From positions 556,714-620,713 of the forward strand of contig NZ_WKJH01000002.1 in assembly GCF_009674825.1 (NCBI RefSeq): a stretch of DNA of 64,000 bases. Reading direction: 5' to 3'. Of the stretch, positions 35,095-43,654 are shown piece after piece; the stretch's first letter is position 1; each line of letters begins with the position of its first letter. Under the pieces are notes generated by a model. The model did no database searches and had not been told where the DNA came from. It was given only the letters and a program-made list of their open reading frames with translations. A program made the position numbers and the translations under genes. The stretch comes from Maribacter luteus (GTDB taxonomy: Bacteria; Bacteroidota; Bacteroidia; Flavobacteriales; Flavobacteriaceae).

Positions 35095-36920
35095 TCCCCA
35101 TTGTTTTGTTGATTCTCGGTGAACTTTCTTTCAAGTTCCGCCTGAAATTCTTCCATAACCGGCTTAACGGTGCTTTCCGGTAGGTCCGCGATTCGTATGT
35201 ACATTAGGCCGTCAACTGAATTGTTAAAAAGTGGGTCAACGTTAAAAGCCACAACCTTTGCATTTTGTTTTATATATTTCTTGATCAAAACGGGAAGCCT
35301 TAAATTACCTGGCTCCACTTCATTGATCATACGATCGAACTTATTAAGGTCGGCTTTGGTTTCATCAAAAATAAATTCCTTATCCGCATCTTTGAGTTTT
35401 ACCTTGAACTCCTTTTTGGGGCTTATATATTGGGCCACATAAGGATCCCAATAATTACTTTTCATAAACTCGATCATCAACGACTTGGAAAAGTTAGAGA
35501 ATTGGTTACTTATACTCACCCCACCGATCAAATACTTATGCTCCGGATATCGTAACGTCGTATGTACGATCCCTTTCCATAACAAAAACAAAGGCATGGG
35601 TTTTTGCTGGTATTTTTTGGTAATATATGCCCTTCCCATTTCTATGGATCGGCTCATCATACCATGCAGTTCGGGCTCAAAACGAAAGAGATCCTGCAAA
35701 TAAAACCCATCTATACCGTGCCTTTTATAAATTTCGGATCCCATTCCCATCCGGTAGGCCCCAACGATTTCTTTATCGGTATCATCCCAAAGGAAAAGGT
35801 GATGGTAATATTCATCAAATTTGTCCAAATCGATTGAGTTGTTGGTGCCCTCTCCAATTGCCCTAAAAGTAACTTCTCGCTGTCGTCCTATTTCCTTTAG
35901 GATATAAGGCATATCATTGGCGGCTGCCAAAAAGACCTCATAGTTTTTACTCTGCAACAATCGACAATCCTTTTCGCGAAGATTTTCGATCTCCTCCTGT
36001 ATGACCTCCGTGCGTACGGCCGAAGCAATTTTTTTGGGAGCTTTAGGAATCTTTAAGGAAGTGGGTATCTGATCGATCAACCGCTCTTTTTCATATGCAT
36101 TGGAGAGCAAATACGTTTTTCTTCGAAGAAGATCGGTGAACTCTTCCAAGGTATTCTGTTCATTCTGCATGTCAACCGATATCGGTTGGCCAATTCTGAC
36201 TTTTATGGGTCTATTTCTTTGGGAATATATCTCTGAAGGCAATTTAGCCGTTCTAAACACATCACTTATTTTGGACAACCTGTAGAAGAACTTGCTGTTT
36301 CTTGCATGAAAATAAATAGGGACAACGGGAACGTTCGCCTTCCGAATCAATTTTAGTGCCGCTACTTCCCACGGCTTATCAACAATTAGTTTGTCATCTT
36401 TATATGTAGAGACCTCCCCTGCCGGAAAAATACCAAGGGGATGCCCCTCTCCCAAATGGGCCATAGCACTCTTGAAACCTGCAATGCTACTTTGTGCGTC
36501 TTTGTGGTTTTCAAAAGGATTAACAGGCAGAATGTATGGGGATATAGGCTCTATCCTATTCAATAAGAAATTAGCTATTATCTTGAAATCATCTCTATGG
36601 GCTACCAACAACTTTAGCAATAACACCCCATCAATACCACCCAACGGATGGTTGGATATGGTGATATAAGCCCCTTCCTTGGGCAATCGTTTAAAATCTT
36701 CTTCCGGTATTTCAAAGTCAATTTCGTAATGCCTTAATATAGCATCCAAAAAGGCCATTCCCTCAAGATGTTCATGCTTCTTATAAAACCTGTTTATTCC
36801 GGAAATCCTTGTGATTTTCATTAGGACCCACCCCATGAAAGTACCAAAAAACCCATATTTATCAAGATTGATCGCCTTGGCTACTTCCTTTGCGGTTACT
36901 AAACCCATTAGCTTTTTCAT
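35091..36920 (-). CDS. olsF: OlsF-type bifunctional acyltransferase (ornithine lipid synthesis)
   Basis: A 609-residue fusion of two acyltransferases. The N-terminal half is a PlsC/OlsA-like O-acyltransferase with NHPLGGID at 90-97 (catalytic His/Asp) and the FPAGEVSTY block near 167. The C-terminal half (about 320-590) is an OlsB-like GNAT N-acyltransferase (RLLQSKNYEVFLAAA; FLWDDTDKEIVGAYRMGMG). This order and length match OlsF of Serratia and Flavobacterium johnsoniae, which makes ornithine lipid from ornithine and acyl-ACP. These are phosphorus-free membrane lipids. The assignment rests on architecture; glycine-lipid synthesis is a related possibility. Confidence 0.82.
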   Translation of the reverse strand: MKKLMGLVTAKEVAKAINLDKYGFFGTFMGWVLMKITRISGINRFYKKHEHLEGMAFLDAILRHYEIDFEIPEEDFKRLPKEGAYITISNHPLGGIDGVLLLKLLVAHRDDFKIIANFLLNRIEPISPYILPVNPFENHKDAQSSIAGFKSAMAHLGEGHPLGIFPAGEVSTYKDDKLIVDKPWEVAALKLIRKANVPVVPIYFHARNSKFFYRLSKISDVFRTAKLPSEIYSQRNRPIKVRIGQPISVDMQNEQNTLEEFTDLLRRKTYLLSNAYEKERLIDQIPTSLKIPKAPKKIASAVRTEVIQEEIENLREKDCRLLQSKNYEVFLAAANDMPYILKEIGRQREVTFRAIGEGTNNSIDLDKFDEYYHHLFLWDDTDKEIVGAYRMGMGSEIYKRHGIDGFYLQDLFRFEPELHGMMSRSIEMGRAYITKKYQQKPMPLFLLWKGIVHTTLRYPEHKYLIGGVSISNQFSNFSKSLMIEFMKSNYWDPYVAQYISPKKEFKVKLKDADKEFIFDETKADLNKFDRMINEVEPGNLRLPVLIKKYIKQNAKVVAFNVDPLFNNSVDGLMYIRIADLPESTVKPVMEEFQAELERKFTENQQNNGD

Positions 36921-36993
36921 TTAGGAAGCATAAATATAGTAAAATCCCTACTGGAAGTAGTATTTTAACAGTCTGGAAAACCAATCATTTTTT

Positions 36994-38244
36994 CTATTTC
37001 ACCACCAACTGTACTGTTTCATTTGACCGCTGTTCGAGTAAAATTTCCTTACCGTTTTGCAATGTTTTGATAGCGTCATTATCAAAATGTCTTACGGTGT
37101 ATAACGAAACCCCTTCGTAGCATACGACCTTGAACCTACTTTTCAATAAATCCAATAATTCCTGAAGTCGTCCAAACCTATTATCAACACAAACTGAAAA
37201 ACTGATAGCGGAGTTTTGGATAAGGTCTACCTTCATCTTATGATCATGCAACATTTTAAAGAGAGCACTGATATTGTCTTCAACAATAAATGAAAAATCC
37301 AAGGACGAAAGTCGCATCAAGACCTGACCTTTTTTCATTATGTAGCATGGTACCTGGGGCTCAAGTGCCGTTCCTTTTCCAACGGTTGTACCAGCTCCCT
37401 TGGGATCGATAAAGGATTTGACCAACAATGGAATTTCTTTTCGCTGTAAAGGCTGTAAAGTTTTAGGGTGAATAACCGATGCCCCGTAAAAAGCCAACTC
37501 TATTGCTTCCCTGTAAGATATCTGGTTCAATAACTGCGCATTATCAAAATATCGCGGATCCGCATTCAGAACACCTGGAACATCTTTCCAGATGGTTACG
37601 GATTTTGCATTGAGACAATAGGCAAAAATGGCCGCTGTATAATCAGAACCTTCCCTACCCAAGGTAGTCGTAAAATTATTATCATCACTTCCCAAAAAAC
37701 CTTGGGTAATATAAAACTTGTTCTTATCTACACCTTCCGCTATTTTTGCTTGCGTCTTCTCCCAATTGACCAAAGCATCACGATAATTATCGTTGGTCTT
37801 GATAAAGTCGCGCACATCCAACCAAGAATTTTGAATTCCCTCTTCATTCAAATAAGCACTCAAAATCGTGGTAGAAACCAATTCGCCATAACCTACAACT
37901 TGGTCATAAACAAAATTGTAATTGGGTGATTTGTTCCAGACCAGGAATCCCTGAACCTCATCGAACAACACCTTTACTTTTTCAAAAACAGGATGATTAT
38001 CAGTTTTGAAAAGTTCTAACAAAATCTCATTATGGTATGCTATTACTTCATGAACGGCAGAACTCAGGGCGTTTTTATCATCAAAATAAAAGTTTACCAC
38101 CTTTTCCATGGCATTTGTGGTCTTACCCATGGCCGAAACCACTAATAAGGTATTTTCATGACCTACTTCCTTTAAGACCTTTACAAGGTTCTGTACTCCT
38201 GCTGCATCTTTAACCGATGCACCTCCAAATTTGAAAATTCTCAT
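36994..38244 (-). CDS. Aspartate kinase (monofunctional)
   Basis: A 416-residue aspartokinase that makes aspartyl-phosphate for the lysine, threonine and methionine routes. The N-terminal KFGGASV (5-11) is the nucleotide-binding start. FTTTLGREGSDYTAAIFAYCL near 190 binds ATP/aspartate, and two C-terminal ACT domains (about 300-415) would provide feedback control. It lacks a fused homoserine dehydrogenase. It overlaps the upstream acetyltransferase gene by 4 bp on the same strand. A separate ACT-domain protein at 50956-51621 resembles the regulatory half of such enzymes. Confidence 0.92.
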   Translation of the reverse strand: MRIFKFGGASVKDAAGVQNLVKVLKEVGHENTLLVVSAMGKTTNAMEKVVNFYFDDKNALSSAVHEVIAYHNEILLELFKTDNHPVFEKVKVLFDEVQGFLVWNKSPNYNFVYDQVVGYGELVSTTILSAYLNEEGIQNSWLDVRDFIKTNDNYRDALVNWEKTQAKIAEGVDKNKFYITQGFLGSDDNNFTTTLGREGSDYTAAIFAYCLNAKSVTIWKDVPGVLNADPRYFDNAQLLNQISYREAIELAFYGASVIHPKTLQPLQRKEIPLLVKSFIDPKGAGTTVGKGTALEPQVPCYIMKKGQVLMRLSSLDFSFIVEDNISALFKMLHDHKMKVDLIQNSAISFSVCVDNRFGRLQELLDLLKSRFKVVCYEGVSLYTVRHFDNDAIKTLQNGKEILLEQRSNETVQLVVK

Positions 38245-38720
38245 ATCTTATCTAAATAATTCTGTATTCCTTTTTCATCTAATTGTACCACATCCCAGTC
38301 GCGCATTACCTTTGCCCCTTTTTTTTCGTAAAAGGCAATGGCCGGCTCATTCCAATCGAGTACCTCCCAATTAATACGTTTAGCACCCTTTTTTGCGGCA
38401 TAGGATACCACGGCATCTAAAAGTGCCGTACCCAAACCTGTTCCGCGCATTGTTTCTGCCACCACTAGGTCCTCTAAATGTATTATGGGCCCTTTCCAAG
38501 TTGAATATCGGTTATAGATCAACGCCATACCGACTATTCTCGAATCTTCCTCCGCAACAAAACAATGGAATAGGACATTCTCCCCAAAACCGTCACGTAC
38601 CAAATCATCTACCGTGACCTCTACGGCATTGGCTTCTTTTTCAAAACTGGCCAACTCCTTAATAAGTGCATGCACTTCTGACATATCGCCTACTACGGCA
38701 TCTCTAATCGTATATCCCAT
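38241..38720 (-). CDS. GNAT acetyltransferase (diamine N-acetyltransferase-like)
   Basis: A 159-residue GNAT enzyme resembling spermidine/spermine (SSAT) and thialysine acetyltransferases: TIRDAVVGDMSEVHALIKELASFEKEA at the start, IHLEDLVVAETMRGTGLGTALLDAV with the acetyl-CoA loop, and NWEVLDWNEPAIAFYEKKGA near the end. It is coupled to aspartate kinase by a 4-bp overlap; a functional link between them is not obvious. The substrate is probably a small amine (inference). Confidence 0.87.
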   Translation of the reverse strand: MGYTIRDAVVGDMSEVHALIKELASFEKEANAVEVTVDDLVRDGFGENVLFHCFVAEEDSRIVGMALIYNRYSTWKGPIIHLEDLVVAETMRGTGLGTALLDAVVSYAAKKGAKRINWEVLDWNEPAIAFYEKKGAKVMRDWDVVQLDEKGIQNYLDKI

Positions 38721-38831
38721 AATTGTTACAAATAAAACACAAAGTTATAAATTTACACAATCTTACACGGCCGAAAACCTTGTAGTTTCACAAATTCTAC
38801 GATATTTGTAAATAAATCACACAAAATATCT

Positions 38832-39842
38832 ATGCTAGGCCAAAAACACAAAACATTAGGAGAATTCATAATAGAAAACCAATCTTCGTTCCAATACACC
38901 TCAGGGGAACTTTCAAGACTGTTCAACGCCATTCGATTAGCGGCGAAAGTGGTAAACCATGAGGTGAACAAAGCTGGTTTAATAGATATCCTTGGTGCAG
39001 CGGGGGAAACGAATATTCAAGGGGAAGACCAACAGAAATTGGATGTACTTGCCAATGACATATTCATACAAACCTTAAAGAACAGGGAAATAGTATGTGG
39101 TATCGCTTCGGAAGAAGAAGACGATTTCATAAGTATAAACAGCCAAGACGAGAATCACCAAAACAAATATGTTGTTCTCATAGATCCTTTGGATGGTTCT
39201 TCCAATATTGATGTGAATGTTTCGGTAGGAACGATATTTTCTATATACAGAAGGGTAACCCCCGTAGGGACCCCTGTAAAAATCGAGGATTTTCTACAAC
39301 CTGGAAACAAACAAGTCGCGGCGGGCTATATTGTTTACGGTACTTCGACCATGTTGGTATATACAACCGGGGATGGGGTAAACGGATTTACCTTAAATCC
39401 CGCCATAGGCACCTTTTACCTATCGCACCCTGATATGCAGTTTCCCGAAGACGGAAAGATCTATTCCGTAAACGAGGGTAATTACATACATTTTCTTCAA
39501 GGTGTTAAAGATTACATTAAATACTGTCAGCAAGAAGAAGGAGACCGCCCTTATACTTCCCGATATATTGGCTCCCTTGTCTCGGATTTCCATAGAAACA
39601 TGATCAAAGGTGGTATTTATATGTACCCTAAGAGTAGTATTACCGAAAATGGTAAACTACGGTTACTGTACGAATGCAACCCAATGGCATTTATAGCGGA
39701 ACAGGCCAACGGACTTGCTATCGGAGGCAGAACAAGGATTCTGGATATTGAACCCACAGAACTACATCAACGTGTACCTTTCTTTTGTGGAAGTAAAAAT
39801 ATGGTGATTAAACTTCAGGAGTTTTTGGATAAATACAAATAA
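38832..39842 (+). CDS. fbp: Fructose-1,6-bisphosphatase class I
   Basis: A 336-residue gluconeogenic phosphatase. The metal and substrate signature [25 protein letters not shown] (about 116-140) is complete, preceded by the EEE metal cluster ([10 protein letters not shown]). [20 protein letters not shown] with GGRTRILD is the C-terminal signature. The length is normal. It is divergent from the acetyltransferase gene and ends at a bidirectional hairpin shared with the TerB-like gene. Confidence 0.96.
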   Translation: MLGQKHKTLGEFIIENQSSFQYTSGELSRLFNAIRLAAKVVNHEVNKAGLIDILGAAGETNIQGEDQQKLDVLANDIFIQTLKNREIVCGIASEEEDDFISINSQDENHQNKYVVLIDPLDGSSNIDVNVSVGTIFSIYRRVTPVGTPVKIEDFLQPGNKQVAAGYIVYGTSTMLVYTTGDGVNGFTLNPAIGTFYLSHPDMQFPEDGKIYSVNEGNYIHFLQGVKDYIKYCQQEEGDRPYTSRYIGSLVSDFHRNMIKGGIYMYPKSSITENGKLRLLYECNPMAFIAEQANGLAIGGRTRILDIEPTELHQRVPFFCGSKNMVIKLQEFLDKYK

Positions 39843-39850
39843 GATATAAT

Positions 39851-39892
39851 CAGTCTCTTTTGTTGAAATGCAAAAGGGGCTGTTTATTTATT
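39851..39892. terminator. Probable bidirectional terminator between fbp and the TerB-like gene
   Basis: CAGTCTCTTTTG pairs with CAAAAGGGGCTG (12 bp, two G-T pairs) around an 8-base loop, followed by TTTATTTATT. It serves fbp and overlaps the end of the convergent gene. Confidence 0.6.
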
Positions 39893-40306
39893 GATCAAGT
39901 ACAGATAATCATCAAAATCTATCCTTCCCGAAAAAATGGCAATGGATTTTGCTATGATCTTATCTGCCTTTTCGCTGGGGTAACCCAATCCGATAGCATA
40001 CTTTTTCAACAATACCATTTCATCATCATCCACATCATTATCGGCAAATATCATTTTAAAAAGATCGAACAAACGTTCTAACCTTTTTTCCGAACTATTC
40101 TGGGGATCGATAGGGTATTTATTCGATTTTTTCATCACCTCTTTAAACTCAGCCTCAGTGATATCCAGTTTATGCGCAAAGCTTTCCAATAACTTCATTT
40201 CATGCGGATTTACATCCCCGTCAACAGCTGCCAAAGAGGCTATTGCTGCAAAATGTGCCAAATTTCTACGTTTCTCACTATGATTGTATAAATCTAAAAT
40301 AGTCAT
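39884..40306 (-). CDS. TerB-like helical protein
   Basis: A 140-residue soluble helical protein with the TerB/TerB-like metal-site layout: LAHFAAIASLAAVDGDVNPHEMKLLESFAHKL in the first half and FKMIFADNDVDDDEMVLLKKYAIGLGY in the second, each with an acidic D-G-D / D-D-D-E turn. The ATG at 40304-40306 (MTILDLYNHSEKRRN) is preferred to an upstream in-frame TTG. Function is unknown; TerB domains occur in stress and phage-defence contexts. It diverges from the helicase gene. Confidence 0.8.
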   Translation of the reverse strand: MTILDLYNHSEKRRNLAHFAAIASLAAVDGDVNPHEMKLLESFAHKLDITEAEFKEVMKKSNKYPIDPQNSSEKRLERLFDLFKMIFADNDVDDDEMVLLKKYAIGLGYPSEKADKIIAKSIAIFSGRIDFDDYLYLINK

Positions 40307-40412
40307 GTGTACTTCGTTTAATTTCAACAAATATATATTTTTAAAAGTGATATTTTAGTCTACAAATGATTATTTTATCATACGCATTCCGCTTTGAAAG
40401 CTAGACCGATCA

Positions 40413-42878
40413 ATGACAAGAGACGAACTTTACACCATTGCAGAAAACTGGTTTGACCAGCAAAATTGGACACCTTTTGCTTTTCAAAGACAAACATGGA
40501 AGGCTTTTCTTCAAGGTAAACACGGATTACTGAATGCACCAACGGGTAGTGGAAAGACCTATGCCTTATGGTTCCCGATCATCTTAAACTATATAAAGAG
40601 CAATCCCGATTACAAAACCAAACATAAAAAGGGATTAAAGGCTATTTGGATCACACCGTTACGGGCCCTTTCCCATGAGATTAAACAATCCGCTGAACGG
40701 GTTGCCAAAGATCTGGAAACAGGTTTAACAGTGGGTATCCGCTCTGGGGACACCAGTGCCAGCGAAAGGGCGAAACAAAAAAGAAATATGCCCGATTTGC
40801 TAATTACCACGCCCGAAAGCCTTCAGTTATTATTGGCCACAAAAGGATATCAGAAGATATTCAAAAACTGCTCGGCGGCCATTATCGATGAATGGCACGA
40901 ACTTCTTGGTACAAAAAGAGGGGTGCAAACCGAGTTGGGGCTATCCCGATTAAAGTCAATTTCCACCAACATGCGTATTTGGGGAATTTCTGCGACCATA
41001 GGTAACCTAGAACAGGCCCGGCAAGTATTGTTGGGTCCTAACTCATCTGCATTCGATAATTCTGTCCTGATCAAAGCAAACATTTCAAAGAAAATAACCG
41101 TCAAAAGCATTATACCTGTTAAAATGGAGACATTTCCTTGGCGTGGGCACTTGGGACTTCGTTTATTGGACACTACAATCCCGATCATCAATAATAGCAA
41201 GACTACCTTATTGTTCACAAATACCCGGAGTCAATGTGAGATATGGTTTCAGAACATTCTCGAAAAACACCCTGAACTTGCCGGTGAAATTGCCATGCAC
41301 CATGGCAGTATCAACAAAGAGACGCGACAATGGGTTGAACAGGCCATTCGTAACGAAAGTTTAAAGGCCGTGGTTTGTACGTCGAGTTTAGATCTCGGTG
41401 TTGATTTTGCCCCTGTTGAAACCGTTGTTCAAATTGGTGGAACAAAGGGTATTTCCCGTTTTTTACAACGGGCAGGTCGCAGTGGCCACAGACCTGGGAA
41501 AGAAAGTGTCATTTACTTTTTGCCAACACATGCCTTGGAACTGGTCGAGGCCTCGGCTTTGCAGCAAGCTGTTAAAAAGATGGCCGTTGAGGATCGCATT
41601 CCATATCTGAACAGTTTTGATGTCTTGATACAATACCTTACCACCTTGGCCGTATCTGACGGTTTTTATCCTGGTGCCATCCTAAAAGAAATAAAGAACA
41701 CCTTCTGCTTTCAGGCCATAACCTTGGAGCAATGGCAATGGATCCTAAATTATTTGGTCTTAGGTAGCCAGAGTTTACAGTCCTATGATGAATTCAAGAA
41801 AGTAGAACTAGAAGAAGACGGTCTGTTCAAAGTGAATCATAGAGGCATTGCCATGCGACACCGTTTTCAGATCGGAACGATTGTCGGCGATGCCAATTTA
41901 ACGGTACGCTATCAAAAGGGCGGGTATATCGGTACCATAGAGGAATTTTTCATATCGAAATTAAAAGCCGGGGATGTATTTACCTTTGCCGGAAGAAACC
42001 TTGAGTTCATTCGTATAAAACAAATGCAGGTACACGTTCGCAATTCCAATAAAAAATCAACAAAAGTCCCTGCTTGGATGGGCGGTAGAATGTCTTTCTC
42101 CGCACAGATGTCAGATTTACTAAGAAATGAATTGTATACGGCCTCGCTACCCGAAAACAAACAATCGATTGAAATCAGGTCCTTAAAAACCATATTCAAC
42201 AAACAGCGTGAGGAAAGCATTGTTCCCAAACCCGATGAATTCTTGATCGAAACCTTTAAGACCAATGATGGCCACCATCATATTTTTTACCCGTTTGAAG
42301 GACGGGCCGTACATGAGGCCATGGGTAGTTTGTTAAGTTACCGCATAAGCCTATTGTCCCCGATAACCTTTTCATTGGCCTTCAATGATTACGGTTTTGA
42401 ACTACTTTCCGACCAACAATTGGACATTCAGGAAATTCTCTACAATGACCTATTCACCACAGCATATATGTTCGATGATCTTCAGAAAAGCCTGAATTCA
42501 ACCGAAATGGCTAAACGTAAATTCCGCGATATTGCCGTCATCAGCGGATTAGTGTTTACCGGCTATCCTGAAAAAGGCATCAAAATGAAACATTTACAAA
42601 GCAGTTCTCAATTGTTTTTTGATGTTTTCAAGGATTATGAAGCAGATAATCTTTTATACCAGCAAGCTTTTACCGAAACCTTTGAACACCAACTAGAGGA
42701 AGGTCGTTTACGAATGGCCCTTGAACGCATCAATCAACAAAACATCATATGGAAGCAATGTTCACAACCTACCCCGTTTTCATTTCCTTTAATTACCGAT
42801 AGGTTAAGGGAAAAGCTGTCCAGTGAAAAATTAGCTGACCGCATACAAAGAATGACTGCAAAACTTTTAAAAAAATAG
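40413..42878 (+). CDS. Ligase-associated DNA damage response DEXH-box helicase (Lhr-like)
   Basis: An 821-residue superfamily 2 helicase. Motif I APTGSGKTYA is near 48, DEWHE (DExH variant) near 167, SATIGN near 198, then SLDLGVDFAPVETVVQIG and motif VI FLQRAGRSGHRPG near 350. A winged-helix and C-terminal Lhr-specific region follow. This is the bacterial form known from clusters with an ATP-dependent DNA ligase, an exonuclease and PdeM. Here only pdeM follows (3 bp gap); the ligase and exonuclease are not in the window. Confidence 0.9.
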   Translation: MTRDELYTIAENWFDQQNWTPFAFQRQTWKAFLQGKHGLLNAPTGSGKTYALWFPIILNYIKSNPDYKTKHKKGLKAIWITPLRALSHEIKQSAERVAKDLETGLTVGIRSGDTSASERAKQKRNMPDLLITTPESLQLLLATKGYQKIFKNCSAAIIDEWHELLGTKRGVQTELGLSRLKSISTNMRIWGISATIGNLEQARQVLLGPNSSAFDNSVLIKANISKKITVKSIIPVKMETFPWRGHLGLRLLDTTIPIINNSKTTLLFTNTRSQCEIWFQNILEKHPELAGEIAMHHGSINKETRQWVEQAIRNESLKAVVCTSSLDLGVDFAPVETVVQIGGTKGISRFLQRAGRSGHRPGKESVIYFLPTHALELVEASALQQAVKKMAVEDRIPYLNSFDVLIQYLTTLAVSDGFYPGAILKEIKNTFCFQAITLEQWQWILNYLVLGSQSLQSYDEFKKVELEEDGLFKVNHRGIAMRHRFQIGTIVGDANLTVRYQKGGYIGTIEEFFISKLKAGDVFTFAGRNLEFIRIKQMQVHVRNSNKKSTKVPAWMGGRMSFSAQMSDLLRNELYTASLPENKQSIEIRSLKTIFNKQREESIVPKPDEFLIETFKTNDGHHHIFYPFEGRAVHEAMGSLLSYRISLLSPITFSLAFNDYGFELLSDQQLDIQEILYNDLFTTAYMFDDLQKSLNSTEMAKRKFRDIAVISGLVFTGYPEKGIKMKHLQSSSQLFFDVFKDYEADNLLYQQAFTETFEHQLEEGRLRMALERINQQNIIWKQCSQPTPFSFPLITDRLREKLSSEKLADRIQRMTAKLLKK

Positions 42879-42881
42879 CCG

Positions 42882-43514
42882 GTGACCCAAGAAATCGAGA
42901 TATGCGAACAGCGCTTCACCCTACACCCATCGGGATCCTTGTTTTGGGGCGAAAAATCCATTTTGATGATCAGTGATGTACATTTAGGCAAGATCAGTCA
43001 TTTTAGAAAATTCGGTGCAGCTGTTCCACAACAAGCCATAAACGCCAATTTTAATATGATGGATGCGGTAAGTGCGTATTTTAATCCTGAAAGGATCATT
43101 TTCTTAGGAGATCTGTTCCATTCCCATTTGAACTACGAATGGAGGCATTTTGAAGATTGGACCTCACGAACAACAGCCAAAATAACATTGATCAACGGAA
43201 ACCATGACGTTATTTCCGACTCAAAATATGAAGGGCTGGGTATTGAAGTATTTGATGAACACATCATCGACGATTTTCTTTTAACGCACCACCCGGAAAT
43301 GCGTGAAGGGTTTTTCAACTTTTGCGGGCATATACATCCTTCGGTAAAAATCAGTGGAATCGGAAAACAAACGTTGCGCTTACCTTGTTTTTTCAAGAAA
43401 CTAGACCAAATGATACTTCCCGCTTTTGGCGAATTCACAGGTACGTACACCTTAAAACCCAAAAAAAAGGATGAGATCTTTGCCCTTGCCGATGGTGTGG
43501 TCATAAAAATCTAA
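42882..43514 (+). CDS. pdeM: Ligase-associated DNA damage response endonuclease PdeM
   Basis: A 210-residue calcineurin-like metallophosphoesterase with the full set of metal motifs: ISDVHLGKISHFRKFG (D-x-H), FLGDLFHSHLNYEW (GD), LINGNHD (GNHD), LTHHPE and CGHIHP. The start is a GTG 3 bp after the helicase stop. PdeM proteins accompany the Lhr-like helicase in DNA repair clusters and hydrolyse phosphodiesters. The likely substrate is DNA ends or flaps; this is family knowledge plus context. Confidence 0.88.
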   Translation: MTQEIEICEQRFTLHPSGSLFWGEKSILMISDVHLGKISHFRKFGAAVPQQAINANFNMMDAVSAYFNPERIIFLGDLFHSHLNYEWRHFEDWTSRTTAKITLINGNHDVISDSKYEGLGIEVFDEHIIDDFLLTHHPEMREGFFNFCGHIHPSVKISGIGKQTLRLPCFFKKLDQMILPAFGEFTGTYTLKPKKKDEIFALADGVVIKI

Positions 43515-43545
43515 CCCTTATTTTGGGCAACAATCGCCTTCCCCC

Positions 43546-43553
43546 TATATTTG
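43546..43553 (+). promoter_or_regulatory. Promoter of mfd (-7 element)
   Basis: TATATTTG is a perfect -7 box with TTTTG at 43521-43525, 20 bp upstream, as -33. It leaves a leader of about 95 nt before the TTG start of mfd; the leader contains hairpins at 43571-43593 and 43603-43634. Confidence 0.65.
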
Positions 43554-43654
43554 CACCTTATAAAATAAAACAACCTCACTAAAATGTAGGTTGATACAAC
43601 TACCTGTTTTGCTTTGCAACAAGTTTACAACAGGGGTTCTAAAAATATAAGCGG

